A model generated the notes under the pieces. The model did no database searches. It saw nothing but the letters and a program-made list of their open reading frames with translations, and was not told the origin of the DNA. Below are positions 58,713 through 64,000 of a stretch of 64,000 nucleotides of DNA, in pieces. The position numbers and the translations under genes were made by a program. How positions within the stretch are numbered: position 1 is the stretch's first letter; each line of letters begins with the position of its first letter. Location: assembly GCA_947626105.1 (NCBI GenBank), contig CANQQY010000003.1:1-64000 (forward strand), written 5' to 3'. Origin of the DNA: an uncultured Clostridia bacterium. GTDB lineage: Bacteria > Bacillota > Clostridia > Christensenellales > Borkfalkiaceae.

Positions 58713-59740
58713 AAAAGATATTGCAGGATCATAGCTTCGGGGAGCTGTCCGAACTCGTCGCGGCGGCGGGAGAAAAGCCCTTCCGCGCGAAACAGCTCTT
58801 CGAGGGGCTCATGCAGGGGAAAGCGCTCTCTGCGATCCCCGTCTCTCCCGCGCTCAAAGAGAGACTTTTAGAGGAGTATGAGGACGAGCCCGTCAAAATT
58901 TACAAGACTTTTGTCTCCGAAGATGGGACGAAAAAGTATCTCTTCCTGCTTGCGGACGGCAATATCGTCGAAGGCGTCCTCATGAAATATAAGTACGGCA
59001 ACACGCAGTGCGTTTCGACGCAGGTGGGTTGCAGAATGGGATGCAAGTTCTGCGCTTCCACTTTGGGCGGCAGGGTGCGCGATCTCACGGCGGGGGAAAT
59101 TTTGGGGCAGATCCTCACGGTCAACCGCGCCGAGGGCGGAAACTTGAAGGAGCGCGCCGTGACGAACGTCGTGCTCATGGGGAGCGGCGAACCCTTCGAT
59201 AATTACGACAACGTCGTCAAATTTTTACGCCTTGTCACGGCGGAGGGAGGGATCCGCATCAGCGCGAGGAATATTTCCCTCTCTACCTGCGGGCTTGTGC
59301 CCGAGATGAGAAGGTTTGCAAAGGAGGGGATCCCGCTCAATCTGACGGTTTCGCTCCACGCCGTTACCGACGAGGAGCGGCAGCGCACGATGCCCATCGC
59401 GAAGAAATATAAGATTGCGGAGATCCTCGACGCATGCGCCTATTATTTCGAAAAGACGGGGCGGCGGTACATCTTTGAATATAGTCTCATTGCGGGGGAG
59501 AACAGCGACGAGGCGCACGCGCTTGCCCTTGCCGCGCTCTTAAAGGGGAAGCCCTGCCATGTCAATCTCATCCGACTGAACGAGGTCGAGGAGCGGGAAC
59601 TCAAAGCGACGTCCGAAAAGGACGCTTACCGCTTTTTGGGCGTGCTGGAAAAGCAGGGCATTTCGGCGACGCTGCGCCGCAGCATGGGAAGCGACATCGC
59701 GGGCGCGTGCGGACAGCTTAGAGCGAAGTTTATTCGTTGA
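58709..59740 (+). CDS. rlmN: 23S rRNA/tRNA adenine-C2 methyltransferase, radical SAM
   Basis: The 343-residue enzyme contains the radical SAM motif CRMGCKFC, preceded by TQVG. GSGEPFDNYDNVVKFL, SARNISLSTCGLVP, LTVSLHAVTDEER and the C-terminal RSMGSDIAGACGQL with the second catalytic Cys are all present. It methylates A2503 of 23S rRNA and A37 of some tRNAs. In related genomes stp-prkC-rsgA follow, but here a repeat array follows. Confidence 0.96.
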   Translation: MKKILQDHSFGELSELVAAAGEKPFRAKQLFEGLMQGKALSAIPVSPALKERLLEEYEDEPVKIYKTFVSEDGTKKYLFLLADGNIVEGVLMKYKYGNTQCVSTQVGCRMGCKFCASTLGGRVRDLTAGEILGQILTVNRAEGGNLKERAVTNVVLMGSGEPFDNYDNVVKFLRLVTAEGGIRISARNISLSTCGLVPEMRRFAKEGIPLNLTVSLHAVTDEERQRTMPIAKKYKIAEILDACAYYFEKTGRRYIFEYSLIAGENSDEAHALALAALLKGKPCHVNLIRLNEVEERELKATSEKDAYRFLGVLEKQGISATLRRSMGSDIAGACGQLRAKFIR

Positions 59741-60060
59741 ATTTCTTTTTCGTCCACCCCTTGCCCGCCCCTTGAGGGGTGGGTGGCACGGCAAAGCCGT
59801 GACGGAAGGGGTGTTCTTCAAAACAAATTCAACGAGGAGTTAGTTTTCTTGCCTTGTAAAAGCGATTCGCCCGCCGACGTTCTGTTTTACAGGACTCCGA
59901 CCCCTGTCGCCCCTCTTAGGGGAGATGTCTAGCGTTAGCGAGACAGAGGGGTTTCAAACCCTATCCCCCGCTGCGCGGGTACTTCCCCTAAGAGGGGAAG
60001 CAAGTGGTGGCGCTGCGCGAGTACTTCCCCTACGAGGGGAAGCAAGGGGGAGGGCTTAAA
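59741..60060 (+). repeat. mosaic intergenic repeat block 9 between rlmN and rpe
   Basis: A CCCCTTGAGGGGTGGGTGGC module (about 59768), a partial copy of the 179-base unit (about 59842-59890), CCCCTCTTAGGGGAGATG, and two near copies of a CTTCCCCTAAGAGGGGAAGCAAG unit (about 59982 and 60024) fill this gap. No gene is present. Confidence 0.75.
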
Positions 60061-60085
60061 ATATCACATTTCAGGAGGGAAGGTC

Positions 60086-60736
60086 ATGAAAATCAAAATC
60101 GCGCCGAGTATTTTGGCAAGCGACTTTTCAAAGCTCGGGGAAACGGTGAAACTGCTCGAGAGGAGCGGCGCAGACCTCGTGCACTGCGACGTCATGGACG
60201 GGAATTTCGTGCCGCCCATCACCTTTGGCGCACAGGCTGTGAAGGCGATCCGTCCGCATACCGCCCTTCCCCTCGATTGCCACCTGATGGTTCTGCACCC
60301 CGAGACGCACATCGAGGACTTCGCAAAAGCGGGCGCGGACAATCTCACCGTACACGTTGAAACCTGCGATATTCCCGCGCTCTTCAAAATGATTGCCTCA
60401 TACGGCGTAAAAAAATCCGCCGTCATCAACCCCGAAACGGCGGTCGAAAAGGCGTTTCCCGCCGTGGAAGCGGGGGCGGACATGATCCTTCTCATGAGCG
60501 TGCACCCCGGCTGGGGCGGACAGAAATTTATTCCCGAGACCCTCAAAAAGATCGAGACGCTCCGCAATTTCTGCATTACGCACGGCGCGGGGGAGCTCGA
60601 TCTCGAAGTGGACGGCGGCGTCACCGAGGAGAACGTCCATGACGTGATCGCGGCGGGGGCGAACGTCATCGTTGCAGGCAGCGCGGTGTTCAGATCCGCA
60701 GACATGGCGGCGACGATCGCGAGGCTCCGCGGATGA
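60086..60736 (+). CDS. rpe: ribulose-phosphate 3-epimerase
   Basis: The 216-residue TIM barrel interconverts ribulose- and xylulose-5-phosphate. It opens IKIAPSILASDFSKLGE, with metal and catalytic residues in VHCDVMDGNFVPPITFG and DCHLMVLHPE, the motif MSVHPGWGGQKFI, and LEVDGGVTEENV. ATG follows CAGGAGGG. It overlaps thiN by ATGA. Confidence 0.97.
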   Translation: MKIKIAPSILASDFSKLGETVKLLERSGADLVHCDVMDGNFVPPITFGAQAVKAIRPHTALPLDCHLMVLHPETHIEDFAKAGADNLTVHVETCDIPALFKMIASYGVKKSAVINPETAVEKAFPAVEAGADMILLMSVHPGWGGQKFIPETLKKIETLRNFCITHGAGELDLEVDGGVTEENVHDVIAAGANVIVAGSAVFRSADMAATIARLRG

Positions 60737-61335
60737 AGGCGCTGATTCTTCTCAACGGCGAGCCCTTCAACGGGGAGATCCCCGCCGACAATGCCTATGT
60801 GATCTGCTGCGACGGCGCCTATTCTTGGGCGAAGGGGAAGGTGCGGATCGACGAAAATTTGGGCGACTTCGACTCGTTGGACGAAGTTCCCGATCCCGTG
60901 CCCCGCATGAAGTTCCCCTCCGAAAAGAACGAGACGGACGGAGAGCTCGCCGTAGACAGGGCCTTGGACATGGGCGCCACGGAAATCGTCTTTTACGGCG
61001 GCGGAGGGAAGCGAGAGGATCACTTCCTCGGCAATCTTCATCTCTTATATAAGGCGCACAGGGCGGGCGCGGCGGCTTGCATGATGTTGGAACATGCGCA
61101 AATGTTCATGTGCGGCGAGGGCGAACACGTTTTTCACTGCGGCAAAGGGCAGACCGTCTCCGTTGTCCCGTTCGGGGGCGACGCGCATATACTGCATTGC
61201 AGGGGACTTTTTTATCCTATGGACTCCCTTGCGCTCCGCTACGGCTCCACGCGGGGGATCTCGAATCTTACGGTGTCGGACGCGTTCTCCGTCACGGTGG
61301 AGAAGGGGCATGTGCTCTTCATTTTGAACGATTGA
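60733..61335 (+). CDS. thiN: thiamine pyrophosphokinase
   Basis: The 200-residue enzyme makes thiamine diphosphate from thiamine and ATP. Key segments are CCDGAYSWAKG, LGDFDSL, the ATP/Mg region FPSEKNETDGELAVDRAL, YGGGGKREDHFLGNL, and the C-terminal ALRYGSTRGISNLTV that contacts thiamine. Co-transcribed with rpe. The pair precedes spoVM as in Bacillus. Confidence 0.94.
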   Translation: MKALILLNGEPFNGEIPADNAYVICCDGAYSWAKGKVRIDENLGDFDSLDEVPDPVPRMKFPSEKNETDGELAVDRALDMGATEIVFYGGGGKREDHFLGNLHLLYKAHRAGAAACMMLEHAQMFMCGEGEHVFHCGKGQTVSVVPFGGDAHILHCRGLFYPMDSLALRYGSTRGISNLTVSDAFSVTVEKGHVLFILND

Positions 61336-61339
61336 AAGA

Positions 61340-61500
61340 GGGGCAAGGCTCCCTTGAGGGGGAGCTGGCGCCGCAGGCGACTGAGGGGGTGTCGTTCCCA
61401 ATCACGTCATGGTGAGCTTGTCGAACCATCACCTTATTTTTTTAATGCGGTGATCCTTCGACACGCCGCAAGGACAGCGGCGGCTCAGGATGACGAATTT
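61340..61500 (+). repeat. mosaic intergenic repeat block 10 between thiN and spoVM
   Basis: A CCCTTGAGGGGGAGCTGGCG module is followed by a TCATGGTGAGCTTGTCGAAC and CGGCTCAGGATGACGAATTT inverted module (about 61404-61500). A separate perfect eight-base stem CGCTTGGT/ACCAAGCG lies at about 61505-61526, without a T tract. Confidence 0.7.
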
Positions 61501-61561
61501 GGAACGCTTGGTCGGTTCACCAAGCGCAAAAGAAATCGCGCGAAAAAAACAAGGAGGTTGT

Positions 61562-61627
61562 ATGATCATCTGTATCAAGCTACCGAGGGTGCTCGGTTGC
61601 ATCGTACGGTTGTTCTACAAAGGATGA
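61562..61627 (+). CDS. spoVM: SpoVM-like sporulation micro-protein
   Basis: A 21-codon ORF starts at ATG 61562 behind a perfect AAGGAGG and ends in a TGA that overlaps the next gene by ATGA. The peptide has the core IKLPRVLG.IVR. Bacillus SpoVM has IKLPKFLGGIVR, including the proline needed for membrane-curvature sensing. The location after rpe-thiN and before rpmB-asp23 is the same as in Bacillus. SpoVM marks the convex forespore membrane and anchors SpoIVA for coat assembly. It is too short for usual gene callers. Confidence 0.8.
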   Translation: MIICIKLPRVLGCIVRLFYKG

Positions 61628-62502
61628 AATATATTGATCTGCATGCGGACGCTCTCACCAAAGAGGGCGTCCGTTCGGTTACAAAAGAGAGCCTGTCGGC
61701 GGGGAATTGTCTTTTACAGTGCTTTGCGGCGTTTGTGGACGGCACCAAGGGCGAGGGGTTTGCCCGCGCGATTTCTCTTTGCGATACATTTGATGAAATG
61801 TGTCTGAAAAATTCTTTCAACCCCGTCCGCGGGGGCGCGGAAATTGATTCGGAGCGTATCAACGCCCTTCTGACGGTGGAGGGCGGCGAGGCGGTCGGGG
61901 ACGACCTTGAAAATCTTGCCGTTCTCTATGAGCGCGGCGTGAGAATGATGACGCTCACATGGAATCAAAGCAACAAGATCGGCGCGGCGAACGGGACGGC
62001 GGGAGGTCTCACGCCGTTCGGGCGGGACTGCGTGGAGCGCATGTGCGACATGGGCATGCTCGTTGACGTTTCCCACGGGAGCGACGGGCTCCTTTCGGAC
62101 GTTGCGGTAGTTTGCAAGAGGAAGGGCGCGCCCTTCGTTGCGAGCCATTCGAACGCCCGCGCCGTCTTTTTTCATTCCAGAAATTTAACAGACAGGGGGA
62201 TCCGTGCCGTGGCGGAAAGCGGCGGGGTCGTCGGGCTGTGTTTTGTGGAAAAATTTCTCGCGGCGGACGGGAGCGCGGAAAGGCAGCGGGCGGCGATCCT
62301 CGCTCACGCGCGGCATATTGTGAACGTCGGCGGAGAGGACGTTTTGGCTCTCGGGAGCGATTTCGACGGCGCGCTCGAAAATCCGTATGTCAAGAGCCCC
62401 GCCGATCTGCCGAAATTGCTCTTTGATTTAGAAAAAACGTTCGGCGCGCGCGTCGCCGAAAAGATCGCCTGCAAAAACGCCCTGCGCGTGCTGGGAAAAT
62501 GA
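61624..62502 (+). CDS. membrane dipeptidase (peptidase M19)
   Basis: The 292-residue metallopeptidase starts at ATG 61624, coupled to spoVM. Motifs are the metal pair in IDLHADAL, the bridging Glu in LLTVEGGEAVGDD, TWNQSNKIGAANG, a His ligand in VDVSHGSD, ASHSNARAVFFHSRNLTD, and GSDFDG near the end. It cleaves dipeptides, including D-amino-acid forms, with two zinc ions. There is no signal peptide, so it is probably cytoplasmic. Coupling to spoVM suggests a role in sporulation or spore peptide turnover, which is inference. Confidence 0.92.
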   Translation: MKYIDLHADALTKEGVRSVTKESLSAGNCLLQCFAAFVDGTKGEGFARAISLCDTFDEMCLKNSFNPVRGGAEIDSERINALLTVEGGEAVGDDLENLAVLYERGVRMMTLTWNQSNKIGAANGTAGGLTPFGRDCVERMCDMGMLVDVSHGSDGLLSDVAVVCKRKGAPFVASHSNARAVFFHSRNLTDRGIRAVAESGGVVGLCFVEKFLAADGSAERQRAAILAHARHIVNVGGEDVLALGSDFDGALENPYVKSPADLPKLLFDLEKTFGARVAEKIACKNALRVLGK

Positions 62503-62509
62503 GGTAAGC

Positions 62510-62660
62510 GCGCAGAAGGCCCCTTCGAGGGGGAGCCGAGGGGTCAACCGCGTCATGTTGAGCGTAGCGAAACATCCCGATAAACGGAGTCCGAACTTTC
62601 ATCCTCGGGATTCTTCCCCTTCGACTGCGCTCAGGGTCAGAATGACGCGCGGGGCGGCGC
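62510..62660 (+). repeat. mosaic intergenic repeat block 11
   Basis: A CCCCTTCGAGGGGGAGCCGA module and a full GCGTCATGTTGAGC...TAGCGAAACATCCC module with AAACGGAGTCCGAACTTTC, TCCTCGGGATTCTTC and TCAGGGTCAGAATGACGC (about 62551-62650). It closely parallels block 6. Confidence 0.75.
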
Positions 62661-62671
62661 GCCGAGAGCAA

Positions 62672-62706
62672 CAAAAAAATAAAAGCGGATCCCCGCAGGG
62701 ATCCGC
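62672..62706 (-). terminator. terminator of rpmB
   Basis: On the minus strand, GCGGATCCC/GGGATCCGC (62698-62706 with 62685-62693) has a four-base loop (TGCG). It is followed by a T-rich tract (complement of 62672-62684). Confidence 0.85.
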
Positions 62707-62723
62707 TTCTTTTGATGTTTCGG

Positions 62724-62912
62724 TTAAACTCTTTCGACCTTGTTGCTTTTGAGGCATCTTGTGCAGACGTAGCCGTTTTCCACTTTTCCGTCCTTCACGT
62801 AAGCGACCTTCTGCACGTTTGCCGCAAATGTTCTTCTCGTCTTGCGGTTGGAGTGGCTCACGTTGTTTCCCGACGTCTGACCCTTCCCGCAGATGCTGCA
62901 TACTCTCGACAT
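62724..62912 (-). CDS. rpmB: 50S ribosomal protein L28
   Basis: The 62-residue protein has two Cys pairs (CSICGKG and CTRC), which form a zinc ribbon. It also has the conserved [14 protein letters not shown] segment. It starts at ATG 62912 behind GGAGGTGGAGAT. The frame is open further, but that is the leader. It has the usual genomic place next to asp23 but is transcribed divergently from it. Confidence 0.96.
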   Translation of the reverse strand: MSRVCSICGKGQTSGNNVSHSNRKTRRTFAANVQKVAYVKDGKVENGYVCTRCLKSNKVERV

Positions 62913-62973
62913 ATCTCCACCTCCATAGGTAATTTCCGTATGATTTCGGTCTTTTTCCTGAAAACCGATATAT

Positions 62974-63093
62974 ATCATACCATAGAAGGCGGGGAAAAAT
63001 CAATTAAAATCGGGCGGAAAGCGCAAAAAATTTTTCCGATTCTGGAAATTTTTTATGATATTGCTTGCAAAAATGAACGTAATGGGGTAGAAT
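62974..63093. promoter_or_regulatory. divergent promoters of rpmB and asp23
   Basis: Minus strand: TTGATT (complement of 62998-63003), spacer 18, TATGAT (complement of 62974-62979), giving a leader of about 55 bases for rpmB. Plus strand: TTGCAA (63065-63070), spacer 17, TAGAAT (63088-63093), for asp23. Confidence 0.7.
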
Positions 63094-63124
63094 AGGAAGG
63101 TAAGAGAACCTCGAAGGAGCAAGT

Positions 63125-63475
63125 ATGTCTGTCAGCACAAGCAACGCTTACGGAAAAATTTCAATCTCCGATCTTGCGATTGCCAAGGTCGCGGCGCAAG
63201 CCGCGGTGGAGAGCTACGGGATCGTCGATACCGTTTCCCATCGGTTCTCGGACACGCTTGCGGAGCTTCTCAAAAAGGATGCGGGAGGCAAGGGCGTCAA
63301 GGTCACGACACAGGGAAACCGGATCTTTATCGACGTCTATGTTCTCATCAAGTACGGCGTTTCGATCGAGGCGGTCGCAGAAGCCTTGAAGGAGTCCGTA
63401 AAGTACAAGGTGGAAAACTTTACGGGTATGATCGTCGACACCGTCAACGTCAATATCACAGGCCTTAAATTATAA
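63125..63475 (+). CDS. asp23: Asp23/Gls24 family protein (YloU-like)
   Basis: The 116-residue protein has the family pattern YGKISISDLAIAKVAAQAAVESYGIVDTV and GVSIEAVAEALKESVKYKVENFTGMIVDTVNVNI. It is cytoplasmic and often membrane-associated through a partner, linked to envelope homeostasis. In Firmicutes it lies directly before the DAK/FakA-like gene, as here. ATG follows CGAAGGAGCAAGT. Confidence 0.93.
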   Translation: MSVSTSNAYGKISISDLAIAKVAAQAAVESYGIVDTVSHRFSDTLAELLKKDAGGKGVKVTTQGNRIFIDVYVLIKYGVSIEAVAEALKESVKYKVENFTGMIVDTVNVNITGLKL

Positions 63476-63509
63476 CGCGCCTCCGCATTCCGCGTCAGGA
63501 GAATTATTC

Positions 63510-64000
63510 ATGCAAAAAACAATCAATTGCGCCGCATTCCGCAAAATGGTGCTGGTCGGCGCAAAGATGCTCGAAAACAACAGGGCAAAGGTGGACGCGC
63601 TCAACGTGTTCCCCGTGCCGGACGGAGATACGGGCACCAATATGTCGCTTACGTTGCAGTCCGCCGTCAAGGAGCTTTCCTCCTGTACGACGAACGCATT
63701 CCCCGATGTGTGCGATTGTATCTCGAAGGGGGCGCTGCGCGGCGCGAGGGGGAATTCCGGGGTCATTCTGTCCCAGATCTTCCGCGGGATCTGCTCCGTG
63801 CTCCGCGACGGCAAGCCCGAAGTGGATACCCGCACGTTTGCCAAGGCGCTTGAAGCGGGCACCAAGGTCGCCTATAACGCCGTTTCCATTCCCAAAGAGG
63901 GGACGATCCTCACCGTCGTCCGCATGATGAGCGAATTTGCCTCGAAGAATGCGGGAAAATACCGCGACTTCGAAGCCTTCCTTCCCGCCGTCATCGAAGA
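63510..64000 (+). CDS. DAK1/DegV-like kinase domain protein (YloV/FakA-like), cut by the window edge
   Basis: One hundred and sixty-three residues are visible from ATG 63510 behind AGGAG. They match the N-terminal DhaL-type domain of YloV/FakA: NCAAFRKMVLVGAKMLENNR, then the nucleotide and metal loop FPVPDGDTGTNMSLTL, GALRGARGNSGVILSQIFRG, and IPKEGTILTVVRMMSEFA. FakA phosphorylates fatty acids bound to FakB proteins for phospholipid synthesis. The protein should continue several hundred residues beyond the window. Confidence 0.93.
   Translation, partial: MQKTINCAAFRKMVLVGAKMLENNRAKVDALNVFPVPDGDTGTNMSLTLQSAVKELSSCTTNAFPDVCDCISKGALRGARGNSGVILSQIFRGICSVLRDGKPEVDTRTFAKALEAGTKVAYNAVSIPKEGTILTVVRMMSEFASKNAGKYRDFEAFLPAVIE

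Overview
The window reads as chromosome from a high-GC, Gram-positive, endospore-lineage member of the Clostridia, probably a fermentative gut or rumen anaerobe. The evidence is the Firmicutes-type block yicC-gmk-rpoZ-priA-def-fmt-rsmB-rlmN-rpe-thiN-spoVM-rpmB-asp23-DAK, a sporulation sigma factor (sigK), a SpoVM micro-gene, a trimeric [FeFe] hydrogenase, type III glutamine synthetase, and plant- or glucan-directed GH51 and GH16 enzymes. Genus cannot be fixed by eye.

Positions 1 to 3916 are the right end of an integrated element. It is more AT-rich, carries small unknown genes, a helicase-loader-like zinc protein facing two tandem XRE repressors across a shared operator, and a tyrosine integrase. 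It ends in a copy of the 3' part of a tRNA-Pro gene. Host chromosome follows. Just inside it is a small RNA gene on the minus strand (about 4229-4299) with its own promoter and terminator. Next is a leader of about 320 bases carrying two methionine-rich peptide ORFs, each followed by mutually exclusive antiterminator and terminator hairpins, in front of metNIQ. I regard this apparent tandem methionine attenuator as the best candidate for a new regulatory system here.

From 7.4 to 25.4 kb lie a Na/phosphate symporter-like gene, two GH51 arabinofuranosidases (one a lipoprotein with a repeat linker), an rRNA methyltransferase and two pseudouridine synthases, a large membrane-anchored surface protein, DUF378-feoA-feoB, an ArsR-regulated heavy-metal ATPase, and sigK behind a sigma-E-like promoter. 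From 25.5 to 46 kb come glnN, a coiled-coil membrane protein behind a large structured leader, the minus-strand hydrogenase operon, ilvA-ridA, two GH16 lipoproteins, two polytopic membrane proteins, a phosphoglucomutase, a Phd antitoxin with a broken Doc toxin, and an HTH regulator.

From 46 to 64 kb are housekeeping genes: rpsU, pcrA-ligA, yicC-gmk-rpoZ, priA-def, fmt-rsmB-rlmN, rpe-thiN, spoVM with an M19 dipeptidase, rpmB (reversed), asp23 and a DAK/FakA-like gene running off the right edge. The stp-prkC-rsgA genes often found between rlmN and rpe are absent, and a repeat array sits there instead.

Nearly every larger intergenic gap is filled with recurring GC-rich modular repeats of at least three families. 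Several promoters lie so close to start codons that their mRNAs should be leaderless.
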